DNA from: Alteriqipengyuania lutimaris
GTDB taxonomy: Bacteria > Pseudomonadota > Alphaproteobacteria > Sphingomonadales > Sphingomonadaceae
Assembly (NCBI RefSeq): GCF_003363135.1
Contig: NZ_QRBB01000001.1
Span: 1,586,501-1,650,500, forward strand
Length of the DNA stretch: 64,000 bases
Reading direction: 5' to 3'
In this document: in pieces, positions 33,706 through 43,254 of the stretch
Position numbering within the stretch: the stretch's first letter is position 1
How the letters are laid out: every line of letters begins with the position of its first letter
Position numbers and translations under genes: made by a program
The notes under the pieces: model-generated
Told to the model about the DNA's origin: nothing
Database searches by the model: none
The model's input: only the letters and a program-made list of their open reading frames with translations

Positions 33706-34478
33706 GGCTGCGCGCGCTCTCACGGTTGGTGGTCGCAGTTCTGGCGTCTTTGGCATTGCCCGGCGCGCTCAACGCGCAGCGCGATCCGGTGCTGGTGCCC
33801 GAGGTCTCGCAGAAGGAAGTGCAGGTCCGCCAGGGCTTCACGGGGACCGAGCTGTTGCTGTTCGGCGCGGTGATCGATCCGGCCGCCCGGGAGCGCGGGT
33901 TCGACGTCATCGTCGTTCTCAAAGGGCCGGCGGAGCCCATCCGCCTGCGTGAGAAGCGGCAGATCGGCGGCATCTGGATGAACGCGGAGAGCACTGCGTT
34001 CCGGTCCGCACCCACCTACTTCGCGGTGGCTTCCAGCCGCCCCATCGAACAGATCGTGGACGCGCGCACGGCCGCGATTTTCGAATTCGGCACCGAATTC
34101 ATCCAGCTCAGCCCCTCGGGCTCGATCAACTTGGAAGAGCAGGCCCGGATGCGTGCCGGACTGGTCGACCTGCGCGAACGCCAGGGGCTGTATCGCACGA
34201 TCGAGGATGGCGTGACCGTACGCGAGGGCGTGCTCTATCAAGCGCGGATCGGCCTGCCGTCCAATGTGCAGACGGGTCAGTATACCGCGGAAACCTTCGC
34301 CGTGCGCGATGGTCGCGTCATGGCATCCGCCGTGGCGGAGGTGACCGTGCGCAAGGTGGGTTTCGAGCGTTTCGTGGAGGTGTTCGCGGATCGGCAACCA
34401 CTGCTCTACGGCCTTGTCGCGATCTTCCTGTCGTTGCTGATGGGGTGGCTGGCCGGACGGATTTTCGGCCGCAACTGA
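33702..34478 (+). CDS. TIGR02186 family membrane protein
   Basis: This 258-residue protein has a signal peptide (about 1-25, ending NAQ), a periplasmic domain with LLLFGAVIDP, VIVVLKGP and GIWMNAE, and a C-terminal membrane anchor (LLYGLVAIFLSLLMGWLAG). These features match TIGR02186, a family of unknown function usually next to TauE-type exporters. The GTG start overlaps the upstream stop (GTGA), so it is coupled to that exporter and may be an accessory subunit. Confidence 0.88.
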   Translation: MRLRALSRLVVAVLASLALPGALNAQRDPVLVPEVSQKEVQVRQGFTGTELLLFGAVIDPAARERGFDVIVVLKGPAEPIRLREKRQIGGIWMNAESTAFRSAPTYFAVASSRPIEQIVDARTAAIFEFGTEFIQLSPSGSINLEEQARMRAGLVDLRERQGLYRTIEDGVTVREGVLYQARIGLPSNVQTGQYTAETFAVRDGRVMASAVAEVTVRKVGFERFVEVFADRQPLLYGLVAIFLSLLMGWLAGRIFGRN

Positions 34479-34589
34479 GGGCCTTGGTTCTTGGGTGCCG
34501 TCGCCGATTGACCCGATCTTAACCTTGCTAGCGCTAACATCCCGGCAGTTTTGAAGGCTGTCTGACGAACGAGGGGCGCTCGCATAGGC

Positions 34590-36275
34590 ATGACTGATTT
34601 GGCGGGACACGATTTTCGGCAGGGTAAGGCCGCCACGGCGAGTGGCGACCACACCGGCGTGCCGCGCGCGCACAGCAACACCTCGCGTCCCATCGGCGTG
34701 GTGCTCGACGTGTCGGGTGCCGGGGCGATCGTGGCGCTCGATACCGAGAGACTGACCGAATGCTCGCAGGACGAGGATCCTGCGCTTGCGCTCGCTGGCC
34801 AGGTCGGCAGCCAGGTCAAGATCCGCGCGGGGGCCGACTGGCTGCTGGGCACCGTCCGCAACCAGCGCCGCGACCGCAGGGGCACCGGCGGGATCATCGC
34901 CGAGGTCGACTTCCTGGGCGAGGGTGCCGAGGAAAAGCTCACCGGTCGCATCCGCGGTTTCCGGCGCGGCGTCACGCGCTACCCCGTGCCAGGCGGAATG
35001 GTATTCGCCGCCAGCACCGACGACCTGCGCAGCGTTTTCGCGAGCGACGGCCGCGATTTCATCGAAGTGGGTACGGTTTTCCCCACGCGCGACATCCGCG
35101 CAGGGCTCTACATCGATCCGCTGTTGGGCAAGCATTTCGCGCTGCTCGGCTCGACCGGGACCGGCAAGTCTACCTCGACCGCACTGCTCCTCCATCGCAT
35201 CATCGAGGCCGCGCCGCACGGCCACGTGATCATGGTCGATCCGCATGGCGAATATGCCAGCGCCTTCAAGGAAAGCGGCGCGATCCTCGACGTCGGCAAC
35301 CTCAAGATGCCGTACTGGCTGATGAACTTCGAGGAGCACTGCGAGATTCTGCTCACCAGCCGAGGGAACGACCGGCAGGTGGATGCCGATATCCTCGCCA
35401 AGTGCCTGCTTGCGGCGCGGAGCAAGAATCGGCTGGCCGAAGGGCTGGCCAAGATCACCGTCGATTCTCCCGTTCCCTATCTGCTCTCCGATCTCTCCGC
35501 CGCGCTTTCCAAGGAGATGAGCGACCTCGACAAGGCGACCGGGACCGCGCCCTACATGCGGATCAAGACCAAACTCGACGAGCTCAAGAGCGATCCGCGC
35601 TACCAGTTCATGTTCTCCGGCATGCTGGTCGGCGACACGATGACCGAGTTCCTCGCCCGCATCCTGCGCCTGCCGACCGATGGCAAGCCGATCTCGATCA
35701 TCGACGTCTCCGGCGTTCCGTCCGACATCACGAGTACCGTGGTTGCGGTGCTCAGCCGGCTGGTGTTCGACTATGCCACCTGGGCCCGCGACGAGCGGAC
35801 CCGGCCGATCCTGCTGGTGTGCGAGGAAGCGCACCGGTATGTTCCCAGCGAGGCGAACTTCGAGAGCTCGGCGGTGGGCAAGGTGCTGAGCCGGATCGCG
35901 AAGGAGGGGCGCAAGTACGGCGTATCCCTCGGCCTCGTCACCCAGCGCCCTTCTGACCTTGCCGAAGGCGTGCTCTCGCAGTGCGGCACGATCATCTCGA
36001 TGCGGCTCAACAACGAGCGCGACCAGGCCTTCGTCAAGGCCGCGATGCCCGAAGGGGCGCGCGGCTTCCTCGACTCGATCCCCGCGCTGCGCAACCGCGA
36101 ATGCGTCATCTGCGGCGAGGGTGCGGCGGTGCCCATGCGCGTGACCTTCGACACGCTGGAAGAGGCCAAGCGCCCCGCATCCGAGGACCCGAGCTTCAGC
36201 GCCCTGTGGCGCCAGAGCGGGGGCGAGGAAGACGCGCTGCACCGTATCGTCCAGCGCTGGCGCAGCCACGTCTGA
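34590..36275 (+). CDS. HerA-like hexameric ATPase/translocase
   Basis: This is a 561-residue ATPase. The N-terminal HAS-barrel region (about 35-150) is followed by a RecA-type core with Walker A GSTGTGKST near residue 190 and Walker B-like VDPHGEY near 217. Further motifs are LLVCEEAHRYVP (near 412), a sensor region SLGLVTQRPSDL and an arginine-containing NNERDQAF. HerA translocates DNA in repair complexes with the nuclease NurA. No NurA gene is adjacent. The DUF87-type core is also found in defence systems, but no defence partner is visible here. A perfect inverted repeat lies just downstream. Confidence 0.88.
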   Translation: MTDLAGHDFRQGKAATASGDHTGVPRAHSNTSRPIGVVLDVSGAGAIVALDTERLTECSQDEDPALALAGQVGSQVKIRAGADWLLGTVRNQRRDRRGTGGIIAEVDFLGEGAEEKLTGRIRGFRRGVTRYPVPGGMVFAASTDDLRSVFASDGRDFIEVGTVFPTRDIRAGLYIDPLLGKHFALLGSTGTGKSTSTALLLHRIIEAAPHGHVIMVDPHGEYASAFKESGAILDVGNLKMPYWLMNFEEHCEILLTSRGNDRQVDADILAKCLLAARSKNRLAEGLAKITVDSPVPYLLSDLSAALSKEMSDLDKATGTAPYMRIKTKLDELKSDPRYQFMFSGMLVGDTMTEFLARILRLPTDGKPISIIDVSGVPSDITSTVVAVLSRLVFDYATWARDERTRPILLVCEEAHRYVPSEANFESSAVGKVLSRIAKEGRKYGVSLGLVTQRPSDLAEGVLSQCGTIISMRLNNERDQAFVKAAMPEGARGFLDSIPALRNRECVICGEGAAVPMRVTFDTLEEAKRPASEDPSFSALWRQSGGEEDALHRIVQRWRSHV

Positions 36276-36305
36276 TCTCGGGGTTCGCCGAAGCGAACCC
36301 GTGCG

Positions 36306-36384
36306 CCACCCGCCCCGCCTCCCCACCCGGCCACCAAGGGTACACCCATCATGTGGTGGCCGGGTGGGGAGGCGGGGCGGGTGG
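36306..36384. repeat. perfect 31-bp inverted repeat
   Basis: The arm at 36306-36336 (CCACCCGCCCCGCC then TCCCCACCCGGCCACCA) is the exact reverse complement of 36354-36384, with a 17-base spacer. It sits between the convergent herA-like and queE genes. It lacks a T-run, so it is not a standard terminator, though it may stop both transcripts. It could also be a mobile palindrome. Confidence 0.9.
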
Positions 36385-36398
36385 TCTGCACCAACAAA

Positions 36399-37133
36399 TC
36401 ACGTCCCCCGCGTATCTCCGAACAGATGGATATGCAGCCGGTCGGACAGGCGGAAGCCGTGTTCGAGGCATAGCGGCACGAGCCATTCCTGACGCGCCCG
36501 CAAAGTATTGCTGTCGGTCCCTTCGGGCATCACGAAAACCCGCCCGCGCGGCAGGGCATGCGCGCGCACCAGCTCGCGCACTTCCTCCACGTCGGAAGGC
36601 TCGGCCACCACGAACTTGAACACCGCGCGCCCGTCGCTGACGTAAGTCCTCAGCACCTTGGGCACGATCGCAAGATCGCGCGCATTGCCCGAATGGGCGA
36701 GCTTGGGGCTGACATTGAACTGGTCGACCCACACATCGAGCTTGGGCGGCGGCAGCGCGGTGCCGTTGGTCTCGATCTCCACCGTCAGGTCGGGCAGGGC
36801 CGCGAGCAACTGAGCCAGCGCAGGCGCCTGCAGCATCGGCTCCCCGCCGGTCACGACGAGCCGCCGCTGGCCCAGAGCCTCGATCCGCGCGGCCACGTCT
36901 TCCACCGCCCGCGTGACCTGATTGGCCTTGCGATCATAGGTCTCGCCACCGCGATGCGGGCGCTCGTCCCCGTCGAAATGCCAAGTGTATGCGGTGTCGC
37001 ACCAGACGCAACAAAGGTTGCAGCGCGACAGGCGCATGAAGGCCGTCGGTTCGCCCGCCGATGGCCCTTCGCCCTGCACGGAAGCGAAGATTTCCGGGCC
37101 TCCGGCGTCGTCGGTGGCGAGAACGAGGTTCAT
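36399..37133 (-). CDS. queE: 7-carboxy-7-deazaguanine synthase
   Basis: This 244-residue radical-SAM enzyme converts 6-carboxytetrahydropterin to 7-carboxy-7-deazaguanine on the queuosine route. The cluster cysteines are C38, C42 and C45 in RCNLCCVWCD (CX3CX2C), with the substrate and SAM motifs VQGEGPSAGEPTAFMRLSRC, VTGGEPML and EIETNG. I chose the ATG at 37133. A GTG at 37157 inside a repeated element is in frame and would add eight residues beginning MCQ. The other queuosine genes are not in this window. Confidence 0.93.
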   Translation of the reverse strand: MNLVLATDDAGGPEIFASVQGEGPSAGEPTAFMRLSRCNLCCVWCDTAYTWHFDGDERPHRGGETYDRKANQVTRAVEDVAARIEALGQRRLVVTGGEPMLQAPALAQLLAALPDLTVEIETNGTALPPPKLDVWVDQFNVSPKLAHSGNARDLAIVPKVLRTYVSDGRAVFKFVVAEPSDVEEVRELVRAHALPRGRVFVMPEGTDSNTLRARQEWLVPLCLEHGFRLSDRLHIHLFGDTRGT

Positions 37134-37148
37134 GGTCTTGTAGGTTTC

Positions 37149-37182
37149 CTGACACACCTGACACAGTGTCCTAGGGCAAAAA
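37149..37182 (-). repeat. 34-nt element, copy 2 (upstream of queE)
   Basis: On the minus strand the element runs TTTTTGCCCTAGGACACTGT and then GTCAGGTGTGTCAG. It matches the copy before chpT (24632-24665) at 33 of 34 bases. It ends 15 bases before the queE ATG and holds an in-frame GTG (37157). The palindrome GACACTGTGTC is conserved. Confidence 0.85.
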
Positions 37183-37312
37183 TCCGGTCAGGCGCACAGG
37201 CACCGCAGGCATCGGTTTTGCGGCAAGCGGGGTGAACGGTCATGGAGCGGGGAATGCCATAAAACCCGGCCGTAGGAAATTCGGCTGTCGTCGTTCCTGC
37301 CCGACCACACGG

Positions 37313-38128
37313 TCAGTGCCATTCTGCCGGATCGAGCGCGAGGAGCTTCGCCAGCTGGTCATAGAGCGCGGGCATCTGCTCGCGCATCGCGCGCGGCCGC
37401 TCGAAGAAGGTGACGATGGCCTCTGCGAAGAATTCCTGGTGACTGGTTGCGCCATAGGGGTCGATCAGCGTGGGCTGCCCGTTTTCGACCCGCTGCACCT
37501 GATCCTCGAAAGCGTCGAGCATCGCCCTTTCCCAGCCCGCGTAGGCCTGTCCCTTGCGCAGGATAGGGATGCCGTTGGTGTGGCCGGAGAGGCCGTCCAG
37601 CTGGTGGGCGAATTCGTGGATCACGACATTGTGCCCGTCCTCGGCGTCGAGGCCGCCCTGCAGCGCATGGTCCCATGACAGGATGACGGGGCCCCGCGCC
37701 CAGCTTTCGCCCAGCGTTGCGTGCCTGTTTTCGTGCACGAAGTTGCCGTCGTGCGTGTCGCGGTTGGTGAGGAAGGCCGACGGGTAGATCAGCACGTTCC
37801 TGAGCGTATCGTACCAGACCGGGCTGTTGACGACGAGCAGGCAGGCCTGCGCCGCGATCGAAAGCTTCATGTCTTCGCTGACTTCCAGCCCGTTCTGGCC
37901 GCGGAAGGTGATCTGATCGAGGAAGAGGTTGATCTTCCCCTCCAGCGCGGACCGCACCGGTGCCGGCAGGCGACGCACGAGTGGCACCAGCCTCTCCACC
38001 ACCGCACGCTGCTTCGGCGTGAGCGACGACGCCAGCAGCGCCCTGCGTTTGCGCTGCTTCGAGATCCGGCGGTAAAGCAGGAATGCGGCAATGAGCAGCG
38101 CAATGCCGAGAATGATCCAGAGCGTCAT
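37313..38128 (-). CDS. zinc-dependent peptidase of the M90/MtfA family
   Basis: This 271-residue protein has an N-terminal membrane anchor (about 1-20) and the MtfA fold. The zinc motif HEFAH is at residues 171-175 (H171, E172, H175), followed by a third ligand in SHQEFFAEA. MtfA in E. coli binds the regulator Mlc and shows aminopeptidase activity; here no Mlc gene is adjacent. The E. coli protein has no anchor, so this version probably faces the cytoplasm from the membrane. The gene stands alone between queE and valS on the same strand. Confidence 0.9.
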   Translation of the reverse strand: MTLWIILGIALLIAAFLLYRRISKQRKRRALLASSLTPKQRAVVERLVPLVRRLPAPVRSALEGKINLFLDQITFRGQNGLEVSEDMKLSIAAQACLLVVNSPVWYDTLRNVLIYPSAFLTNRDTHDGNFVHENRHATLGESWARGPVILSWDHALQGGLDAEDGHNVVIHEFAHQLDGLSGHTNGIPILRKGQAYAGWERAMLDAFEDQVQRVENGQPTLIDPYGATSHQEFFAEAIVTFFERPRAMREQMPALYDQLAKLLALDPAEWH

Positions 38129-38190
38129 CCCGCACAGGTAAGACTGCGGTCACGGCTTTGGTAGGAGGCAAACGTCAGGGACGTGCAGGC

Positions 38191-41139
38191 CTACCCCAGC
38201 CGCGCCAGCGCATGGCGCAACCGGTCGATCTCGCTGGCGTGGAACGCCGCGTCGGCCTTGGCTTTCTCGACCGCCTCGGGCTTGGCTCTCTCGACGAAGG
38301 AGGGGTTGGACAGCCGCTTGTCGAGCGATCCGAACTCCTTCTGGCTGGCTTCCATCGCCTTGGTCAGCCGCGCCTTTTCCGCCTCGACATCGACATGCCC
38401 TTCGAGCGGGATGATGAAGGCATCCTCGCCCGCGGCGACCTGCATCGCGGGGCCTGCCGGAGCTTCTTCGCCGACATGCAGAGGGGTGAGACGGGCAAGC
38501 CGTTCGATCGCGGCCGCGCTACGCTCGACCACGCGTGCGCCCAGCGGGGAGGGGGTGGGGAGCCACGCTTCCAGCTTGGCACCGGGCGCGATGCCCAGCT
38601 CGTTCTTCGCCGCGCGGGTCGCGGTGGTCAGCGCGATGACCCAGTCGATCGCGGCGACGGCATCGGCATCGACCTGCGCCTGCGGTTCGGGCCACTGGGC
38701 AAGGATCAGGTCGTAAGGGCGCGGTGCGTCCTCGGATGCCTGCGCGTGCCACAGTTCTTCGGTGACGAAGGGCATGAAGGGATGCAGCATGACGAGGATC
38801 TGGTCGATCGCCCAGCCAGCGACCGCGCGGGTTTCCGCGGCGGGGCTCCACTCCTCCCCATTCTGGGGAGGAGCGACGACCGGCCCTTCGGCAGAGCTCA
38901 GGACAGGCTTGATCAGTTCGAGATACCAGTCGCAGAAGCGGTCCCACACGAAGTGGTAGATCGCGTTGGCGGCGGCGTCGAAGCGCAGGTCGGCCAGCGC
39001 CTTGTCGATCGTGGCCTTGGTTTCGATCACCTCGCCGATGATCCACGAATTGACCGCGAGGCGCGCAGGCGGCGCGGCGATGCTCTGCGATGCGCCGATG
39101 CCGTTGGTCTGGCAGTAGCGCACCGCGTTCCACAGCTTGGTGGCGAAGTTGCGATATCCCTCGACCCGCTTCTCATCCATCTTGATGTCGCGGCCCTGGC
39201 TTTCCATCGCTGCCATGAAGAAGCGCAGCGCATCCGCGCCGTACTGGTCGATCAGGATCAGCGGATCGACCACGTTGCCCTTCGACTTGCTCATCTTGGA
39301 GCCGTCGGCGGCGCGCACGAGGCCGTGCAGGTAAAGCTTCTCCCACGGCTTTTGGCCAGTGTTGAAATAGCCCGCCATCAGCATCCGCGCGTCCCAGAAG
39401 AACAGGATGTCGAAGCCGGAGATCAGCAGCGAGTTGGGGTAGTGCTTTTCGAGCAGGTCGGTCTTTTCCGGCCAGCCGAGCGTGGCGAAGGGCCACAGGG
39501 CGCTGGAGAACCAGGTGTCGAGGACGTCCTCGTCCTGCCAGATCGGATAGTGCTTTGTCAGGTCGAGCTGGTTCTGGAAAATCGCTTCGATAACTTCGTG
39601 GCGGCCCGCGAATTCCCGAATTTCGAGATCTAGCCCGCCCCGCTGGAGGAAAGCCGACACCTTTCGCTCTGCCTCAGAGGTATCCGGAGCGACAAAGCAC
39701 TCATCTTTTTCAAGCGTTGCGTTCAACTGCTTGGGAGCGTGTGGCACGTCGATCCCGACCACTCGCCCTTCTTGCACCGCAGGCCCATACCAAGCCGGAA
39801 TGCGGTGGCCCCACCACAGCTGGCGGCTGACACACCAGGGCTGGATGTTTTCCATCCAGTTGAAGAAGGTCTTCTCCCACGTCTTGGGGACGATCTCGAC
39901 CTCGCCGCTGCGCACCGCCTCGATCGGCTTTACCGCGAGCTTTTCGGCGTCGACATACCACTGGTCGGTCAGCCACGGCTCGATCACCACGCCGCCACGG
40001 TCGCCGAAGGGCGTCGCGATCTGGCGCGGTTCGGCGTCGTGCTCGACTTCCTCGCCCTTCTTGGTCTTGGCGATGTGCGGGATCAGATGTCCGTCGGCCT
40101 TGAGCCGCGCGACGACCGCTTCGCGCGCGCCGTTTAGTTCGTCGCGGCGGAAGCGGTGCAGGCCGATGAATTCCTCGGGCACCAGCCCGTCGGCGGTCTG
40201 CACGACATCGCCGTTCTGATCGAGCATGTTGAGCATCTCGGCGGGCGCGAAGCCTGCGCGCTTGCCGACCTCGAAATCGTTGAAGTCGTGCCCCGGCGTG
40301 ATCTTCACCGCGCCCGAGCCCAGGTCGGGGTCGGCGTGCTCGTCCGCCACGATCGGGATGCGGCGCCCGGTGATCGGCAGGATGACTTGCTTACCGACGA
40401 CCGATGCGTAGCGTTCGTCGGTCGGATGCACCGCCACGGCCATATCGGCGAGCATGGTCTCGGGCCGCGTCGTCGCGACCTCGATGTAATCCTGCCCGTT
40501 ATCGAGCGTTACCCCGTCTGCGAGCGGGTACTTGAAGTGCCAGAAGCTGCCGGGAATCGTCTGCTGCTCGACCTCGAGGTCCGAAATCGCGGTCTTGAGC
40601 TTCGGGTCCCAGTTCACGAGCCGCTTGTCGCGGTAAATCAGCCCGTCGTTGTAGAGGTCGACGAACACCTTGGTGACGGCCTTGGAGAAATGCTCGTCCA
40701 TCGTGAACTGTTCGCGGCTCCAGTCCATCGAACAGCCCAGCCGCCGCAGCTGGCCGGTGATGGCCCCGCCGCTTTCGGCCTTCCAGTCCCACACCTTCTG
40801 CACGAAATCCTCGCGCGAATAGTTGGTGCGCTTGTCCTGCCGCTCTTCCAGCTGGCGCTCGACCACCATCTGAGTCGCGATCCCGGCATGGTCCATGCCG
40901 ACCACCCACAGCGCATCCTTGCCGCGCAGCCGCTCGTAGCGGACCACGATGTCCTGCAGCGTGTTGTCGAGCGCGTGGCCGATATGCAGGCTGCCCGTGA
41001 CGTTGGGCGGCGGGTTCACGATCGTGAAGGGCTGCGCATCCGGGCGAGCGGGCCGGAAGGCGCCAGTCTCCTCCCAATGCGCGTACCAGCGCGCCTCGAT
41101 ATCGGCGGGTTCGAAAGTGGTGGAAAGCGTGTTCGTCAT
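38191..41139 (-). CDS. valS: valyl-tRNA synthetase with a palindrome-derived insertion
   Basis: This 982-residue class I synthetase charges tRNA-Val and edits misactivated threonine. HIGH is readable as LHIGHALDN near residue 55, the KMSKS loop is KMSKSKGN near 615, and the C-terminal coiled coil carries [16 protein letters not shown]. Between LELIKPVL and [10 protein letters not shown] the protein has about 13 extra residues ([19 protein letters not shown]) compared with the spacing I expect. These are encoded by a palindrome and a REP-like unit. I chose the ATG at 41139 because the family starts near [12 protein letters not shown]. An ATG at 41151 is an alternative. Confidence 0.95.
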   Translation of the reverse strand: MTNTLSTTFEPADIEARWYAHWEETGAFRPARPDAQPFTIVNPPPNVTGSLHIGHALDNTLQDIVVRYERLRGKDALWVVGMDHAGIATQMVVERQLEERQDKRTNYSREDFVQKVWDWKAESGGAITGQLRRLGCSMDWSREQFTMDEHFSKAVTKVFVDLYNDGLIYRDKRLVNWDPKLKTAISDLEVEQQTIPGSFWHFKYPLADGVTLDNGQDYIEVATTRPETMLADMAVAVHPTDERYASVVGKQVILPITGRRIPIVADEHADPDLGSGAVKITPGHDFNDFEVGKRAGFAPAEMLNMLDQNGDVVQTADGLVPEEFIGLHRFRRDELNGAREAVVARLKADGHLIPHIAKTKKGEEVEHDAEPRQIATPFGDRGGVVIEPWLTDQWYVDAEKLAVKPIEAVRSGEVEIVPKTWEKTFFNWMENIQPWCVSRQLWWGHRIPAWYGPAVQEGRVVGIDVPHAPKQLNATLEKDECFVAPDTSEAERKVSAFLQRGGLDLEIREFAGRHEVIEAIFQNQLDLTKHYPIWQDEDVLDTWFSSALWPFATLGWPEKTDLLEKHYPNSLLISGFDILFFWDARMLMAGYFNTGQKPWEKLYLHGLVRAADGSKMSKSKGNVVDPLILIDQYGADALRFFMAAMESQGRDIKMDEKRVEGYRNFATKLWNAVRYCQTNGIGASQSIAAPPARLAVNSWIIGEVIETKATIDKALADLRFDAAANAIYHFVWDRFCDWYLELIKPVLSSAEGPVVAPPQNGEEWSPAAETRAVAGWAIDQILVMLHPFMPFVTEELWHAQASEDAPRPYDLILAQWPEPQAQVDADAVAAIDWVIALTTATRAAKNELGIAPGAKLEAWLPTPSPLGARVVERSAAAIERLARLTPLHVGEEAPAGPAMQVAAGEDAFIIPLEGHVDVEAEKARLTKAMEASQKEFGSLDKRLSNPSFVERAKPEAVEKAKADAAFHASEIDRLRHALARLG
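38851..38907. repeat. palindrome plus REP-like unit inside valS
   Basis: CTCCTCCCCA and TGGGGAGGAG form a perfect 10-bp hairpin around TTC (38851-38873). A degenerate REP unit, CCCTTCGGCAGAGCTCAGG and ACAGG (38884-38907), follows. Both are translated in the valS frame. Confidence 0.7.
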
Positions 41140-41221
41140 AACGAACGCCATAAGCAGCCGATGCGCCGCTTGTCACCCAATGGCTTGTGATACGCACACT
41201 TTGCCCGCATAGCGATCCGCG

Positions 41222-42334
41222 ATGGCGACCGAGGCGACCTACACGCTCGAGAAGGATGGCGACGGCCGCACCGTTCTCCGGCTCGCCGGACCCTACCTGC
41301 TATCCAGCATCGGCAGCGTGGAGCGCGGCCTGCGCTCGCTCGACGAGAGCTTCTCCGCCATCGACCTCGGTGACGTGACCGAGATCGACACCGTCGGCGC
41401 GTGGTTCGCCTGCACGTTGGCGCGCAAGAACGACGCCGACGTCGTCAACGCCAGCGAGCGCGCGGAGCGGCTGATCGACGCCGTCGGCCAGAGCGAGAAC
41501 GAGGCGCAGATGGAGGCGACACGTCTGCCTCTGTTCGAGCGCGCGTCCGGAACGATGGGCGAAAAGGTCTTCGAAGGCGGCCGCGGGGTCACCAGCATCG
41601 TCGGCTTTCTCGGCCAGATCCTGATGGGGTTCGGCGCGCTGATCCGTCACCCGCGCCGGTTCCGTTACCGCGCGCTGGTCCATCAGTTCGAGTCGGTCGG
41701 GGTCAATTCGCTGCCGATCATCGGCTTGATGAGCTTCCTGATCGGGATCGTGATCGCGCAGCAGGGCGCGACCCAGCTGCAATATTTCGGCGCCGAATCG
41801 CTGACCGTGAACCTCGTCGGGCGGATCACCCTGCGCGAACTCGGCGTGCTGATGACCGCGATCATGGTCGCGGGCCGCTCGGGCTCAGCCTTTGCCGCGC
41901 AGATCGGCACGATGAAGCTGACCGAGGAAATCGACGCGATGCGCACCATCGGCATTTCCCCGATCGAGGTACTGGTGATCCCGCGCATCCTCGCCTGCGT
42001 TTTCATGATGGTGCTGCTGGGCTTCTACGCGTCGGTCATGGCGGTGATCGGCGGGGCGGTGATCTCAGACGTGATGCTGGACATTCCGTTCTGGACGTTC
42101 CTGTTCCGCATCCAGGAGGTCGTGCCGACCTACGACGTGTGGGTGGGCCTGGTGAAGGCGCCGGTCTTCGGCCTGATCATCGCGATCGCGGGCTGCTATC
42201 AGGGCATGCAGGTGCACGGAAATTCCGAGGAAGTCGGCAAGCGCACCACCAAGGCGGTGGTCCAGGCGATCTTCACCGTCATCGTGCTCGATGCCTTCTT
42301 CGCCGTGTTCTTCACGAATGTGGGGTGGGCATGA
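41222..42334 (+). CDS. Mla-type ABC permease with N-terminal STAS domain
   Basis: This 370-residue protein fuses a STAS domain (about residues 1-85, with TEIDTVGAWFACTLA) to an MlaE-type permease (about 115-370). The permease has FESVGVNSLPIIGLMSFLIGIVIA, the coupling-region ELGVLMTAIMVAGRSGSAFAAQIGTMKLTEEIDA, and ends in VGWA. MlaE and MlaB are separate in E. coli. Here the two roles are joined, which is common in alphaproteobacteria. It moves phospholipids between the inner and outer membranes with the ATPase, MCE protein and lipoprotein that follow. It overlaps the ATPase gene (ATGA). Confidence 0.92.
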   Translation: MATEATYTLEKDGDGRTVLRLAGPYLLSSIGSVERGLRSLDESFSAIDLGDVTEIDTVGAWFACTLARKNDADVVNASERAERLIDAVGQSENEAQMEATRLPLFERASGTMGEKVFEGGRGVTSIVGFLGQILMGFGALIRHPRRFRYRALVHQFESVGVNSLPIIGLMSFLIGIVIAQQGATQLQYFGAESLTVNLVGRITLRELGVLMTAIMVAGRSGSAFAAQIGTMKLTEEIDAMRTIGISPIEVLVIPRILACVFMMVLLGFYASVMAVIGGAVISDVMLDIPFWTFLFRIQEVVPTYDVWVGLVKAPVFGLIIAIAGCYQGMQVHGNSEEVGKRTTKAVVQAIFTVIVLDAFFAVFFTNVGWA

Positions 42335-43245
42335 GCAGCATTGTCGACGACATTTTCGGCGAGAGCAGGCCCGACAGTTTCGAGCGGTTTCGCGGCGAAT
42401 ATCCGGTGCGCGTGCGCGGCCTCGTCAACAGTTTCGGCGAGCAGACGATCCACGACAACCTCGATCTCGATGTGAAGCGCGGCGAGATCCTGGGCGTGGT
42501 CGGCGGATCGGGCACCGGCAAGTCCGTGCTCATGCGATCGATCATCGGCCTCCAGCAGCCCGATGCGGGCGAGATCGAGGTCTTCGGCCAGTCGATGACC
42601 GATGCCGAGCCGGACGAGGCGCTAGGCGTGCGCAATCGCTGGGGTGTGCTGTTCCAGGGCGGTGCGCTGTTCTCCACCCTCACGGTGGGCGAGAATGTGG
42701 AAGTGCCGATCAAGCAGTTCTACCCCGACCTCGCTCCCGATATCACGCGCTCGATCGCGCGCTACAAGGTGGCGATGTCGGGCCTGCCGGAAGAGGCGGT
42801 CGCCAAGTATCCGTCCGAACTGTCGGGCGGGATGCGCAAGCGCGCCGGGCTTGCGCGCGCCCTCGCGCTCGATCCCGAACTCCTGTTCCTCGACGAGCCG
42901 ACCGCAGGCCTCGATCCGATCGGGGCTTCGGCGTTCGACCAGCTGACCAAGGGGTTGAAGCAGACGCTCGGCCTCACCGTGTTCCTCATCACCCACGACC
43001 TCGATACGCTGCACGAAATCTGCGACCGGGTGGCGGTGCTGGCCGACAAACGCGTGATTGCGGTCGATACGGTGCCCAACCTGATGAAGCTCGATCATCC
43101 GTGGATTCAGGAATACTTCAACGGCCCTCGCGGTCGTGCGGCTCTCACCGCGCAGGCGCTGGACGAACTGCGCCAGCACATGGACAAGCCAATCGCGGCG
43201 GAGGCCGTCAAAGCGTTGGACAAGTCCAACGAGAGCAAGGCATAG
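42331..43245 (+). CDS. Mla-type ABC transporter ATP-binding protein
   Basis: This is a 304-residue ATPase of the lipid-transport ABC family. Walker A is GGSGTGKS (residues 58-65). The Q-loop is in VLFQGGALFSTLT, the signature is LSGGMRKR near 163, Walker B is LLFLDEPTAG, and the switch histidine is in ITHDLDTL. About 25 residues precede the core and a basic C-terminal tail follows. It powers the permease encoded upstream, whose stop it overlaps, and is followed 9 bases later by the MCE gene. Confidence 0.94.
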   Translation: MSSIVDDIFGESRPDSFERFRGEYPVRVRGLVNSFGEQTIHDNLDLDVKRGEILGVVGGSGTGKSVLMRSIIGLQQPDAGEIEVFGQSMTDAEPDEALGVRNRWGVLFQGGALFSTLTVGENVEVPIKQFYPDLAPDITRSIARYKVAMSGLPEEAVAKYPSELSGGMRKRAGLARALALDPELLFLDEPTAGLDPIGASAFDQLTKGLKQTLGLTVFLITHDLDTLHEICDRVAVLADKRVIAVDTVPNLMKLDHPWIQEYFNGPRGRAALTAQALDELRQHMDKPIAAEAVKALDKSNESKA

Positions 43246-43254
43246 GCGACAAGC

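Noticed and set aside
33720..36326. 868-residue minus-strand frame over the TIGR02186 and HerA-like genes
   Set aside because: It spans two well-supported genes and the intergenic region, with no motif. It is a product of high GC content in the third codon position.
34590..37133. Defence island around the HerA-like gene and queE
   Set aside because: QueE-type genes also occur in DNA-modification (dpd) clusters with HerA-like ATPases. Here no dpd partner genes are present, queE is convergent with the HerA-like gene, and the neighbours are housekeeping genes.
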